The position numbers and the translations under genes were made by a program. The notes beneath the pieces were generated by a model. It did not search any database. It worked only from the letters and a program-made list of their open reading frames with translations, and had not been told where the DNA came from. From assembly GCF_017912535.1 (NCBI RefSeq), contig NZ_JAERQK010000003.1:62001-126000 (forward strand): 64,000 bases of DNA, given 5' to 3'. Of this stretch, positions 25,948 to 34,770 are shown piece by piece (within the stretch, counting starts at the first letter, position 1; the number at the start of each line of letters is the position of its first letter). This DNA is from Motiliproteus sediminis (GTDB lineage: Bacteria; Pseudomonadota; Gammaproteobacteria; Pseudomonadales; Balneatricaceae).

Positions 25948-26844
25948 TTAGTAGCTGCGCCGACGGGCGTGCAGGCCCTGCAGCACGCCGCTGGCGATAA
26001 TGGTGGCGCATCCCGCGAGCTGCAGCAGGTTGAGTGTTTCGCCGAATAATACCCAGCCAAACGTCACCACGGCGATCGGTTCCAGGTAGGCCAGGGTGCC
26101 GAAGGTCGCGGCCGGGAGCTGTTGCAGCGCACTGACGGCAAACAGAATTCCCAGGAATCCCGGGAAAAGCCCCGCAGCCAGCAGCCAGCCCCACTGTTCG
26201 ATGGCAACGGATTCACCGGCCCTGAGCACAAAGGGCAGCATCACCAGCGCACCGAACAGTAGCTGATAGAAGGTTTTGCTGTAGCCGTCAGTGCTCGCCG
26301 GCAGGGTGCGGTTGACCAGCATGAAGGCGGCATAGCACAGGGTTGAGGCCGCGCCGAACAGCAGTCCGGTGGTTGCGTGACTGCCGCCACCAAGGCTGAC
26401 GCTGAACTCCATCATCATGGCGAACCCCAGCAGAGCCAGAGCGATAAGGGTGCTGCTCTGCCAGGTAAGCCGCTCATTCAGCCACAGGTGAGCCCCCACG
26501 GCGGCGACTACCGGCGCCAGATAGATCATCATGATGGCGTTGGCCATGGTGGTGTAATTCATCGCCTGCACGTAACAGAGGATAAAACCGGCCAGCAGCG
26601 CGCCGTTGAGAGCCAGCTTGACGCTGGGGCGCTGGCGCAGCAGGTAGAGACGGCCGCTGGCCTGCAACCAGCCGAGCATCAGCAGGGCGCCAAGAAACAG
26701 CCGGTAGAAGGTGACGGTTTCCGCCGCCAGCCCGGTCACCCGGGAGACGATGCCGATGGTAGCCATCAGCACCGCCGACGCGACCGCCATCAGTAGATAG
26801 GGGGTGAGTATCGGGGGTTCGAGTGTTGTCGTGGTCGTTGTCAT
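25948..26844 (-). CDS. EamA/DMT family transporter
   Basis: 298 residues with ten membrane helices arranged as two EamA repeats. The first has TIGIVSRVTGLAAETVTFYRLFLGALLMLGWL and NAIMMIYLAPVVAAVGAHLWLNERL; the second has TFGTLAYLEPIAVVTFGWVLFGETLNLLQLAG. The repeats and the GE/NER tails match drug/metabolite exporters of the inner membrane. Substrate unknown. It begins 6 nt after the LysE-type gene stop, so the two exporters form an operon. Confidence 0.93.
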   Translation of the reverse strand: MTTTTTTLEPPILTPYLLMAVASAVLMATIGIVSRVTGLAAETVTFYRLFLGALLMLGWLQASGRLYLLRQRPSVKLALNGALLAGFILCYVQAMNYTTMANAIMMIYLAPVVAAVGAHLWLNERLTWQSSTLIALALLGFAMMMEFSVSLGGGSHATTGLLFGAASTLCYAAFMLVNRTLPASTDGYSKTFYQLLFGALVMLPFVLRAGESVAIEQWGWLLAAGLFPGFLGILFAVSALQQLPAATFGTLAYLEPIAVVTFGWVLFGETLNLLQLAGCATIIASGVLQGLHARRRSY

Positions 26845-26850
26845 GACCCG

Positions 26851-27468
26851 CTAACCGCGACTGACAAGGTACACGCCTGCGCCGGCCATGATGCCGCCGG
26901 CTCCACGATTCAGTCCGCGCATGGCCCGTTCGGAGCGGAACCAGCGTCGTGCCCGCGAGGCGGTCAGCGCGATCAGCATCAGCCCCGCCATCAGGGCAAC
27001 CAGAGTCAGCAGTGATGCCAGCGCAATGTCTGCCGCTGACAGCGTGCTCAGATCCATAAAGGTGGGGAGAAAGGCGATATAGAACAATATCACCTTGGGA
27101 TTGGAGGCGGAGATCAGAAAGCCCTGAATGAAGCTCAAACCCAGGCCGCTGCGATCGGTGGCATGGGGCGCGTTATCGGCGCTGATCGGCGTGGTCCAGA
27201 GCTTCCAGCCGAGATAGATCAGGTAGGCCGCCCCGGCCCAGCGGATCAGGGTAAAAAGCTCGCCCCAGTTGGTGGCGATGGCCGCCAGACCAAAACAGGC
27301 CATGATCAGATAGCCGATATCGCTGACTACCATCCCCAGCGCCAACAGGGTGCAGGGTGCCGCGCCTTGTGCCAGAGCGCGGGCCAGAATCGCAAACACG
27401 CCGGGGCCCGGGGTCACCCCGAAGATAAAGATGGCGATAAAAAAAGTCAGGGCGCTTTCAACGGTCAT
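26851..27468 (-). CDS. LysE/RhtB family amino-acid exporter
   Basis: 205 residues, six hydrophobic helices. The family N-terminus FGVTPGPGVFAILARALAQG has the conserved TPGP motif, and LGWKLW, FIQGFLISASNPKVILFYIAFLP and the positively charged loop ASRARRWFRSERAMRGLNRGAGGIMAGAGVYL match RhtB/LysE. Likely exports an amino acid or homoserine-like compound across the inner membrane. First gene of a two-gene exporter operon. Confidence 0.94.
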   Translation of the reverse strand: MTVESALTFFIAIFIFGVTPGPGVFAILARALAQGAAPCTLLALGMVVSDIGYLIMACFGLAAIATNWGELFTLIRWAGAAYLIYLGWKLWTTPISADNAPHATDRSGLGLSFIQGFLISASNPKVILFYIAFLPTFMDLSTLSAADIALASLLTLVALMAGLMLIALTASRARRWFRSERAMRGLNRGAGGIMAGAGVYLVSRG

Positions 27469-27553
27469 GGCGGCTTCCTCGCGACAGAGGAGCGATGCTA
27501 TCAGAGAGGGACCATCGCCGAACAGTGATAAAGATGATCGCAGAACCGCGATA

Positions 27554-27594
27554 TGGCCCCCCAGGCCGGACTCGAACCAGTGACCCGATGATCA
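27554..27594 (-). repeat. 3' fragment of a tRNA-Asn-like gene (possible attachment site)
   Basis: About 41 nt on the minus strand align with the 3' half of the intact tRNA-Asn genes at 29844 and 29947. GGGTCACTGGTTCGAGTCC is identical, the acceptor end is diverged, and the terminal CCA is kept. The sequence stops matching at the anticodon stem and there is no D arm, so it is not a functional tRNA. A displaced 3' fragment at this distance is typical of site-specific integration into a tRNA gene. Confidence 0.7.
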
Positions 27595-27747
27595 GATCGA
27601 ACCCTTAGCCCCCGGAAGCTGCTGTTCGACGTGGACGTAGGGTCGCGGGAGGGTGCCCCAGTGTAGTTGTGTGGCCATGAGTTGCCGTTTGAGCCGCCTT
27701 TGGCGTACCTGTTCAAGCATTTTCTCTACGGCGGCGATCAGCAGTAG

Positions 27748-29508
27748 CTATGAATCTGCAGCTCTGCTTTTGGCTGCGATGGGCAGGACAATCTCGAACA
27801 TGGAGCCTTGGCCCGGTTCGCTGCTAACGCGAATCTCACCTCCGTGGCGCTCAACGATTTGATGAGAAATGTAAAGTCCCAATCCAGTGCCGGATCCTAC
27901 CGGCTTGGTCGTAAAGAACGGTTCGAACAGTTGATTGATCTGCTTTGGATCGATACCGCAGCCGCTATCTTCAACTTCGATTGTTACCGAATCTGCGGTC
28001 CGGTGAGTACCGACACGGATAGTGCCTTGCCTGTCTATTGCATCAGCCGCGTTAACCAGCAGGTTGACCAGAACCTGCCCAATTTGCCCGGCATCGCACT
28101 TGATGACCCCTGCGTTACCGTATTCGCGCTTCACAGTAGCTTTATATTTAATCTGGTTCCAAGCCACGTTGATGGCGCTTTCGATGCATTTTTCGATATC
28201 AACAGCACCGATCTTTCCCTCTCCCGCACGCGAGAAATCTTTCAGGTCAGAAACGATTCTACAGACTCGTTGGCAGCCGTCCTGGGTCTCCTTGATCAGA
28301 TCGGCAAGATCGGCTTCTAGATAATCCGCATCAATCTCTCGCTCTAATTGACTGATCTGGCTTTTACCATCATCCCCAAGCTGTTGCTTTAGCTCTTGAT
28401 AAGCCTGCAGCAGCTTAAGCAGGTCCTTGCTGTACTGCTTAAAACTGTTGACGTTGGAGCTTATAAAGCCCATCGGGTTATTGATTTCGTGGGCGATGCC
28501 TGCTGCCAATTGCCCGATAGATGACATCTTTTCAGTTTGCACCAGATACTGTTGGGTCTTTTCCAGTTCACTGAGTGCCTCAGTCAGCGCAGCGCATTGC
28601 TCTGTAAGTTGCTTCGACTGTTCTACGTAATGGGTTTGGTCGTTCAAAATGACAAGTTTGCCGTTGAATTTGCCGCTAATATCCAGCAACTCTCGCATTT
28701 TCACTCCAAAACAGAGGTGCTTGCCATCGCGCTCGACTTCGAGCAGACCCTCTTCATCTACCAGCTTTTTAAACTGGGCAAGCGGGGGAATGGCCTCCAG
28801 GCGACGTTCGTTGGTCTGGCCAAACTGCCCTGTGCCGGGGATCTGTTTGCCATTGAATAGGATACCTGCCGCCAGATTGGCATAGCGAGCCCGGCCCTCC
28901 GGATTGAAAACAATAACTCCTTCGCTGATGGTTTCGAGCATGGTCAGGAAGTCGCTTTTGCGGTTCGTGATGTCCCGGTTGGCACTCTGGAGCTCGGCCA
29001 CCAGTGAGGGCTCGGAGTATTGGTTCCATTCGTTGAGGAAGGCTAACTCAAAGCGGTCGAACAGCCGATCGGTATAGAGTAGCCAGCTCCTGTGTTGGTC
29101 TGGGCGCTCAATTTTTTCTGCCAGCAGGTCTTGGTACGTTTGCCGGTAGTATTTGAACAGACCCAGAAACATGGAGAGGTTGATGCCTCGTTCGCGATGT
29201 TTGCGGGCCTCTTCTACACCGAACGCCGCAACAGGATCGTCACAGTAAACCTCGTCGGGATGAAGCTCCGGGACTTTATCGTAGATCGCAGCGGCCTGGG
29301 AGAACGCGGTACTGATCCCGTGAATCGAGAGTCGCCAAGCCTCCACGAGGGTCGATGTATAGCGGCAGTAATCCTGTCGCTTCGCATAGTCGAGGACGCG
29401 CTCCATTAACCAGTCCTCATGGTTAAGGTAGAACGCCGCCAGATGCGTGAACTCGCTCTCTACTGGAATCTTTGAAGTAGGCTTGATGGCCTGTTCTGGT
29501 GTAGTCAT
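27748..29508 (-). CDS. Soluble PAS-type sensor histidine kinase
   Basis: 586 residues, no membrane helix. The N-terminal about 180 residues form an all-helical domain of unknown type (rich in H, Y, W and F), then a PAS domain (about 190-290: ISEGVIVFNPEGRARYANLAAGILFNG), a coiled coil, then the kinase core. The core has H-box GQLAAGIAHEINNPMGFI, N-box VLVNLLVNAADAI, G1 VEDSGCGI, F-box FEPFFTTK and G2 GTGLGLYISHQIV, all intact. ATG at 29508 is used because GAGGA sits 9 nt upstream; the ATG at 29517 has no spacing to a ribosome site. No response regulator is adjacent. Its base composition appears lower in GC than neighbours and it lies between a tRNA fragment and tRNA genes, hinting at transfer. 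Confidence 0.9.
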   Translation of the reverse strand: MTTPEQAIKPTSKIPVESEFTHLAAFYLNHEDWLMERVLDYAKRQDYCRYTSTLVEAWRLSIHGISTAFSQAAAIYDKVPELHPDEVYCDDPVAAFGVEEARKHRERGINLSMFLGLFKYYRQTYQDLLAEKIERPDQHRSWLLYTDRLFDRFELAFLNEWNQYSEPSLVAELQSANRDITNRKSDFLTMLETISEGVIVFNPEGRARYANLAAGILFNGKQIPGTGQFGQTNERRLEAIPPLAQFKKLVDEEGLLEVERDGKHLCFGVKMRELLDISGKFNGKLVILNDQTHYVEQSKQLTEQCAALTEALSELEKTQQYLVQTEKMSSIGQLAAGIAHEINNPMGFISSNVNSFKQYSKDLLKLLQAYQELKQQLGDDGKSQISQLEREIDADYLEADLADLIKETQDGCQRVCRIVSDLKDFSRAGEGKIGAVDIEKCIESAINVAWNQIKYKATVKREYGNAGVIKCDAGQIGQVLVNLLVNAADAIDRQGTIRVGTHRTADSVTIEVEDSGCGIDPKQINQLFEPFFTTKPVGSGTGLGLYISHQIVERHGGEIRVSSEPGQGSMFEIVLPIAAKSRAADS

Positions 29509-29843
29509 TCCGCGCATTCCTCGCGAATGCTTGTTCGGGGACTGGTCTGCTTATATAACGATGTCTGAATATTTAGTTCAAGGCTGGCGTGGCTAAAAAT
29601 CAATTACTGAAAGAAAGCCTTGTTGTGATCCGCCGGTGACTGCCTGAGATCAAGCCGCTGAAGAAGGCTCTTGAGCGCGCTGGGTATCTGGCCGCCAGCC
29701 CACAGGCAGCGATGCCAATAGTCCCGTGGTCACTCGGACGGAGAACGGGTGTGAAGCAGAAAGCAGGATTCTGGAAGTTCAGATTAGATTCATCGTGTTA
29801 GGTGATTCTGAACACGTCTGAACAAGAGAGAAAAACTAGCAGA
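29509..29843. other. Non-coding stretch between kinase and tRNA genes
   Basis: 335 nt with no supportable gene. A short plus-strand open stretch (from about 29648) encodes IKPLKKALERAGYLAASPQAA and continues for about 45 codons without a start or ribosome site. It may be a decayed gene but I recognise no family. Confidence 0.4.
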
Positions 29844-29919
29844 TGGCTCCCCGAACTGGACTCGAACCAGTGACCCAATGATTAACAGTCATTTGCTCTA
29901 CCAACTGAGCTATCGGGGA
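29844..29919 (-). tRNA. tRNA-Asn (anticodon GTT)
   Basis: 76 nt including encoded CCA. Acceptor TCCCCGA/TCGGGGA, D arm GCTC/GAGC, anticodon arm AATGA-CTGTTAA-TCATT (GTT), and T arm ACTGG-TTCGAGT-CCAGT all pair perfectly. It is identical to the copy 27 nt upstream and probably processed from the same precursor. Confidence 0.98.
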
Positions 29920-29946
29920 CCGATATGGCTGCGGTTGTCTGGCGAT

Positions 29947-30022
29947 TGGCTCCCCGAACTGGACTCGAACCAGTGACCCAATGATTAACAGTCATTTGCT
30001 CTACCAACTGAGCTATCGGGGA
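29947..30022 (-). tRNA. tRNA-Asn (anticodon GTT), second identical copy
   Basis: 76 nt, base-for-base the same as the copy at 29844-29919. It is promoter-proximal of the pair; a consensus promoter lies immediately upstream. Confidence 0.98.
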
Positions 30023-30044
30023 ATCGCCTTAACCGTGGGCGCGA

Positions 30045-30073
30045 ATAATAAAGAGCTTTTTTGAGGGGGTCAA
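30045..30073 (-). promoter_or_regulatory. Sigma-70 promoter of the tRNA-Asn pair
   Basis: Minus strand: -35 TTGACC (30073-30068), 17-nt spacer, -10 TATTAT (30050-30045), followed by the GC-rich discriminator CGCGCCC. GC-rich discriminators are characteristic of stringently controlled stable-RNA promoters. Confidence 0.85.
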
Positions 30074-30125
30074 GGCGTTGCGGTTATGGATTCCGTTCGG
30101 TTGCGTCTTGTTCTATGCGCGCAGG

Positions 30126-31547
30126 TCATTTCTGCGTTTGCAGGCAGGGTAAAGTGCTGGGTTGGAGGGGGCTGGCGATGCGCGGCTGAAGATTGCAGGC
30201 TGAGGTACGAAGGTCGATGGCGCCAACGTATACCCCCTTTGCCGGTCGCTGCCTACCCCAGAAGTCGCTGGCAAGGGTGGGGGACAGTTCCGGTCGCCAT
30301 AACGCTTCCTCTGCGAGCCCTGCCAGGTTGGCATCGTTAATGGCGGGTAGTTGCCTGCGTGTACCGCTGTGACCCAATCCCAACGGGCTTTCCGCTAACC
30401 ACCGGCCGCTGGCCTCAAGGCGCTGTTGCAGCCAGGCGATAAAGCCCTGGCTGAAAACTGAGGGGTATTTGGCCGGATAGTCGGAGATGCGGTGGGAGAG
30501 TCGCGCTGCTGCCACATCAAAGCGTGCATACAGGTTCCAGCTATTGATGACGTTGTCGCTGGCTTTGATGCGGCCTCCCTTGCGCGCCTCGATCACACCA
30601 TCGATCAGGTTGCGACGAATCACAGCGCTGCTGGGTGACAGCTGCACGTCGACACCCCGGGTCAGCAGCAGAGTGTTGTGTTCGATCAGAGATGCCGATG
30701 CCCGTTTCAGGTAGATGCCTGCGTCAGAACAGTTCAGCACTACGTTGTTGCGAATAACGCCGTTGCGGTGTTCGTAACTGCAATCCTGCTGTTCACAATA
30801 CGGCGGGGCGGTGCCGCCGCCACCGAGCGACAGCCCGATACGCCAGCCGCCCTGATGCTGGTCGGCGCAGATAACCAGATTGCGTTCGATCAGGCCGTTG
30901 CGTGAATTGCCCTTGAGAAACACCCCATAGGCGATCTGATCTTGCCGCCGCCCGCCGAAATCACGCAGGGTGTTGGCGCGAATGACCCAGTCTCGACCAC
31001 CAACGATATCGATGGGGCTCACCGGGGCGCTGGTCTCTCGTGGAGCCCGGTTGTAGATCAGGTTGCCCTCGATCACCCCCCGGTCCGGAAACGCTCCCAG
31101 CTTGCCGTTGGCCTTGATATGGCTGTGAAAGTCGATCAGTTGGTTGTTGCGGATCATGATGTCATCGGCGTTCTCGGACAGGTGGAAGGCGTGTTCGGTA
31201 GTTGCCGTGCCGCGGATGACCAGATCTTCAAACTGCCAGTGAGGATGGTAAATGGAGAAGGTTTCCTGGCGCCGGGCCTGGATAATCGCCTGATGTGGTG
31301 GTCGCGCGACCAGGCGGATCGGCGCCGCTGCGGTGCCGCCGTGGTGCGATTCGAAGCGCTGCAGCGGATAGATACCCGGCCTTAGCACCACTTCATCGCC
31401 GGCGCGGGCGCTGGCAAGCGCCTGATGCAGGGATGCGGGCGTGCTGACCGTGATTACCGCGGCGTTCGCCACTGGGCTGCCGGCTGCCAGCAGTAACGCC
31501 AACAGCTGTTGCAACGGTCGCAGGTATGGGAACGGGATAGTCGGCAT
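30126..31547 (-). CDS. Secreted right-handed parallel beta-helix protein (polysaccharide-lyase-like)
   Basis: 473 residues with a signal peptide (hydrophobic LLALLLAAGSPVANA, about residues 14-29). From about residue 35 it shows the start typical of pectate/chondroitin-B-type lyases: ITVSTPASLHQALASARAGDEVVLRPGIY, then HHGGTAAAPIRLVA. Many beta-helix coils follow with the pattern xxIxxNxxxxx (IMIRNNQLID, GVIEGNLIYN, GLIERNLVIC, GVIRNNVVLN, SLIEHNTLLL, AVIRRNLIDG). The periplasmic or secreted location and the fold are secure. Catalytic Lys/Arg residues cannot be assigned by eye, so lyase activity (alginate- or chondroitin-type) is inference. Monocistronic. Confidence 0.75.
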   Translation of the reverse strand: MPTIPFPYLRPLQQLLALLLAAGSPVANAAVITVSTPASLHQALASARAGDEVVLRPGIYPLQRFESHHGGTAAAPIRLVARPPHQAIIQARRQETFSIYHPHWQFEDLVIRGTATTEHAFHLSENADDIMIRNNQLIDFHSHIKANGKLGAFPDRGVIEGNLIYNRAPRETSAPVSPIDIVGGRDWVIRANTLRDFGGRRQDQIAYGVFLKGNSRNGLIERNLVICADQHQGGWRIGLSLGGGGTAPPYCEQQDCSYEHRNGVIRNNVVLNCSDAGIYLKRASASLIEHNTLLLTRGVDVQLSPSSAVIRRNLIDGVIEARKGGRIKASDNVINSWNLYARFDVAAARLSHRISDYPAKYPSVFSQGFIAWLQQRLEASGRWLAESPLGLGHSGTRRQLPAINDANLAGLAEEALWRPELSPTLASDFWGRQRPAKGVYVGAIDLRTSACNLQPRIASPLQPSTLPCLQTQK

Positions 31548-31647
31548 GGGCGGATAGTGGCGGACTCTTTCAAGGCAGTAAAGCAGCGTTCGGGTCCGTT
31601 TTCCCTTTGGCTGTGGCTATAATGGCTCCTTTTCGACGGAGGCTGGT

Positions 31648-32028
31648 GTGAGTAAAGAGCGGGTACAAGTGATCAGCCGCAACGGCGAACCGGAGTATGC
31701 GGTGCTCCCTTATGCGGATTATCTTGAACTGCTGCGCCGTGCCGAGGGGCGTGAAGCGCCGCTGGCGGTGGCGCCAGTGCCTGAGCGCGCGCCGGAGCCG
31801 GCCATAACATCCGCCAGGGCTGGGGTCGAAAAAGCCGTTGCCGATACGCCCTTTGATCCGGCCGAGTTGGTGCGGCTGCGCAAGCGTGCGGGCATGAATC
31901 AGAGCCAGTTGGCCAAGGCGTCCAAGCTGGGGATGATGAACCTGATCCAGATCGAAACCGGCCAGCGTCAGCCCACTGCCTCCATGCGCGCTGATCTGGC
32001 GCGGGCACTGCGAGTCGAGTCGCTCTGA
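31648..32028 (+). CDS. XRE family transcriptional regulator with Phd-like N-terminus
   Basis: 126 residues. The C-terminal HTH_3 domain (about residues 70-126) reads LVRLRKRAGMNQSQLAKASKLGMMNLIQIETGQRQPTASMRADLARAL. The N-terminus VQVISRNGEPEYAVLPYADYLELLRRAE resembles the fold-start of Phd/antitoxin-type proteins, and an Ala/Pro-rich linker joins the two. The GTG start has GGAGG 5 nt upstream. Its stop overlaps the xni ATG (TGATG), so the two are translationally coupled. Role: DNA-binding regulator; target unknown. Confidence 0.85.
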   Translation: MSKERVQVISRNGEPEYAVLPYADYLELLRRAEGREAPLAVAPVPERAPEPAITSARAGVEKAVADTPFDPAELVRLRKRAGMNQSQLAKASKLGMMNLIQIETGQRQPTASMRADLARALRVESL

Positions 32029-32858
32029 TGGCGGAACAGCCCCATCTGTTACTGATCGACGCTCTCAACCTGATCCGGCGTATTCACGCGGCGGTGCCGG
32101 GGGAGGGTGACGAGGCGCTGGAGGGGGCGCTGAACTCCTCCGCCCACGCCGTAGGGCGGCTGCTCAGTCGCTTTCAGCCCAGTCATGGGGTTTGTGCTTT
32201 TGATGGCTGGCAGAAAAGCTGGCGTCATCTGGCGTATCCCGATTACAAGGCCGGCCGCAAGCCGATGCCGGATAAGCTCAAAACCGGCATGGAACGCTTT
32301 CATGAGCTGTTCCGCTACAAGGGGCTGACCAGCCTCACCTATGCCAATCTTGAAGCCGACGATATTGTCTGCACCCTGGCGGCCAAAACCCTGGCCGCCG
32401 GCGGGCGGGTCACGGTGGTATCCACCGACAAGGGCTTTGCCCAGTTGCTGGCACTCGGCAACGACAATCTGCTGCTGTGGGACCACTTTGCCCGGTTGGC
32501 GATCGATGCCGACTTTGTCCGTCACCGCTTTGGGGTCGAACCGGCTCAGCTCTGTGATTACCTCGCCCTGACCGGCGACAGCACCAATCACATCCGCGGT
32601 GTCGATGGCATCGGTGCCAAAACCGCGGCGCAGCTGCTCGGTGACTACGCTGATCTGGAGGGGGTGTTTGCCCATCTGGAGGAGCTGAAACCGGGCCAAC
32701 GCAACAAGCTCGAGGGGCAGTGGCATCACGTGGAGCTGGCGCGGCGGTTGGTTAAACTGCGCACCGATCTGGAGCTGGACTGCAAGCTGAGCGATTTCAG
32801 AGTGGGAGCGGAGATGGCCGAACCCAGCGTTCGGGGTGGCGCGCCTGCGTTGCGCTAG
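32028..32858 (+). CDS. xni: Flap endonuclease Xni (5'-3' exonuclease family)
   Basis: 276 residues, similar in size to E. coli Xni (ExoIX) and to the nuclease domain of Pol I. LLLIDALNLIRRIHA carries the first metal-binding Asp, VCAFDGWQKSWRHLAYPDYKAGRKPMP the arch and second Asp, LEADDIVCTLA the acidic cluster, VSTDKGFAQLL the next Asp, and LTGDSTNHIRGVDGIGAKTAAQLL the helix-hairpin-helix. Xni-type proteins lack part of the second metal site found in Pol I nuclease; that fits the shortened acidic set here. Acts on flap structures in DNA replication or repair. Coupled to the XRE regulator. Confidence 0.92.
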   Translation: MAEQPHLLLIDALNLIRRIHAAVPGEGDEALEGALNSSAHAVGRLLSRFQPSHGVCAFDGWQKSWRHLAYPDYKAGRKPMPDKLKTGMERFHELFRYKGLTSLTYANLEADDIVCTLAAKTLAAGGRVTVVSTDKGFAQLLALGNDNLLLWDHFARLAIDADFVRHRFGVEPAQLCDYLALTGDSTNHIRGVDGIGAKTAAQLLGDYADLEGVFAHLEELKPGQRNKLEGQWHHVELARRLVKLRTDLELDCKLSDFRVGAEMAEPSVRGGAPALR

Positions 32859-32871
32859 TGTCTCCCGGGGG

Positions 32872-33684
32872 CTATTGGCTCCGCCCGCGCAACTCCTCCA
32901 GCAGATCGTCCCGATCGTTGCGACGCAGGGGCCCGGTGCGCAGCAACTGGTCAGCGATCCACAGGCGGTAGTGATAGCGCTGATCAGCCGCAACTGGCTG
33001 GCGGTTGGCGTCGGAATAATCCCAGTCCAATCGGTACTGCCCTGCAGGCAGGCGCGCATTGACCAGCAGCCCCAGAAGCTGTTGCTGTTGGTTGTAGATC
33101 TCCGCGCGAACCGGCGCCGTTGAATCCAGACTGAACCAGATGGAAGCCTTGCGATGGTAGCGCTGCAGGAGTGACTCCCGGGGCAGTTCGATCAGCTGTT
33201 GGATAATCTCTTCCGGGGTGGCGCCGGCAAACCGGCGCTCTAGAAAACGCTTGATCAGTACCTGGTCGGTGGCGGCGATGTTCGGTAATTCCGTCAGCAG
33301 GTGCTGCAAGTGCCTTTGCAGGTTGGGGAATGATCCGCTATCGCTGACTCTGCTGATGTGGCGCAACTGCTCTCTCAGGCCGAGCACGGCGCGCTCGGTC
33401 CGGCTTTGCCAGGCATACTCTTCGGTAATAAAGCCGCCAAGACTGTTGTCCAGTGCCAGGTAGCGGTCGCCGCCGATCTTCAGGGCGGTCTCGCGCTGGA
33501 TCTCAGCAAAGTTGTTACGGTCAACGCTCAGCTCGATCAGGGTGCCGACGGCAGCTTCTTGCACTTTCTGCACCGGCTGCAGCCAGTCAGGCAGGCTGAA
33601 ACCGAACTTGACGTAGGCGAGAGGTAACGCCAAACCTATGATGATACCGAGTAGCAGATTGCTGCCGGACTGTTGTTCGGGCAT
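32872..33684 (-). CDS. Single-pass membrane protein of unknown function
   Basis: 270 residues. One N-terminal hydrophobic helix (LLLGIIIGLALPLAYVKFG, about residues 9-28) anchors a largely helical, Arg/Leu/Gln-rich soluble domain. Near residues 190-250 there is a beta-rich part (IWFSLDSTAPVRAEIYNQQQQLLGLLVNARLPAGQYRLDWDY) reminiscent of a FlgD-like Ig or T9SS-type C-terminal fold. No family assigned. Separate from its neighbours; convergent with xni. Confidence 0.6.
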   Translation of the reverse strand: MPEQQSGSNLLLGIIIGLALPLAYVKFGFSLPDWLQPVQKVQEAAVGTLIELSVDRNNFAEIQRETALKIGGDRYLALDNSLGGFITEEYAWQSRTERAVLGLREQLRHISRVSDSGSFPNLQRHLQHLLTELPNIAATDQVLIKRFLERRFAGATPEEIIQQLIELPRESLLQRYHRKASIWFSLDSTAPVRAEIYNQQQQLLGLLVNARLPAGQYRLDWDYSDANRQPVAADQRYHYRLWIADQLLRTGPLRRNDRDDLLEELRGRSQ

Positions 33685-33764
33685 GGCGGGCCCTCATCGG
33701 TGGGAGCCATAAGTATAGCGGTCGCGGTTGCGATGCCAGCCGGTGCAGTTATCCGACTACCGGG

Positions 33765-34679
33765 CTATGAGCGCTTTAGATGGGACGCGATTGCAACGAT
33801 CGCCAGCACCAACGTGCCTGCCACCATTCCAGCGAGCCCGTCCAGCAGCACCGGCACCACCAGCGGCAGCAGGGCTATCCCTTCGACGGCGTGCAGTGCC
33901 GCCTCCAGCCAATGATGGGCAAAGGGCAGACCGTGCACCAGGATGCTGCCGCCCACCAGAAACATCGCCGCGGTGCCGACGATGGAGAGCAGCTTCATCA
34001 GTCCCGGCGCCGCGCGTAATAGTGCCGCCCCCAGGCTGCGCTTGAGTCCGGGTTGGTCGCCGGCGCTTTCCAGCAGGTAGAGGCCGGCATCATCCAGCTT
34101 GACGATGGCGGCCACCAGTCCGTAAACGCCGACGGTAAACAGTACCCCCAGGCCGCAGACAATCAGCAACTGATTGAGCAGCGGCGCGTCCTGAATTGAA
34201 CCGAGGGCGATGATGATGATCTCGGCAGAGAGGATAAAGTCGGTGCGGATCGCGCCCTTGATCTTTTGCTGTTCCAGGTTGACCAGATCCACGTGGGGAT
34301 CGCGGACGGCCTGCAGCTGTTGCTGGCGGCGTGCTTGCGTATCGTGCAAGAACTTGTGGGCCAGTTTTTCCGCCCCTTCAAAGCAGAGATAGAGCCCGCC
34401 GATCATCAGCAGCAAAGTCACCGCCCAGGGCGCAACGGCGCTGATCAGCATCGCCGCCGGAATCAGGATCAGCTTGTTCTTGAACGAGCCCTTGGCCACC
34501 GCCCACACTACCGGCAGTTCGCGCTCGGCGCGGACCCCGGAGACCTGCTCGGCACTCAGTGCCAGATCGTCACCCAGCACCCCGGCGGTTTTCTTGGCGG
34601 CCACTTTGGAGAGCACGGCGATATCGTCCAGCAGGGTGGCGATATCGTCGATCAGGGCGAGCAGGTTGGCGCCGGCCAT
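33765..34679 (-). CDS. DUF808 (YedI) family inner membrane protein
   Basis: 304 residues. The family opening MAGANLLALIDDIATLLDDIAVLSKVAAKKTAGVLGDDLALSAEQVSGV is diagnostic of DUF808/YedI, followed by several membrane helices (for example LILIPAAMLISAVAPWAVTLLLMIGGLYLCFEG and a C-terminal pair). Length matches E. coli YedI. Function unknown. Independent gene. Confidence 0.92.
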   Translation of the reverse strand: MAGANLLALIDDIATLLDDIAVLSKVAAKKTAGVLGDDLALSAEQVSGVRAERELPVVWAVAKGSFKNKLILIPAAMLISAVAPWAVTLLLMIGGLYLCFEGAEKLAHKFLHDTQARRQQQLQAVRDPHVDLVNLEQQKIKGAIRTDFILSAEIIIIALGSIQDAPLLNQLLIVCGLGVLFTVGVYGLVAAIVKLDDAGLYLLESAGDQPGLKRSLGAALLRAAPGLMKLLSIVGTAAMFLVGGSILVHGLPFAHHWLEAALHAVEGIALLPLVVPVLLDGLAGMVAGTLVLAIVAIASHLKRS

Positions 34680-34770
34680 GGCGAAGTCCTTATCAATGAC
34701 GGATCAGGTTGCTATCGTCTGGCCTGGCGCCGGTGGCGTCAATAGTTGCCGCGGCGGGCCGGTTAAATCC

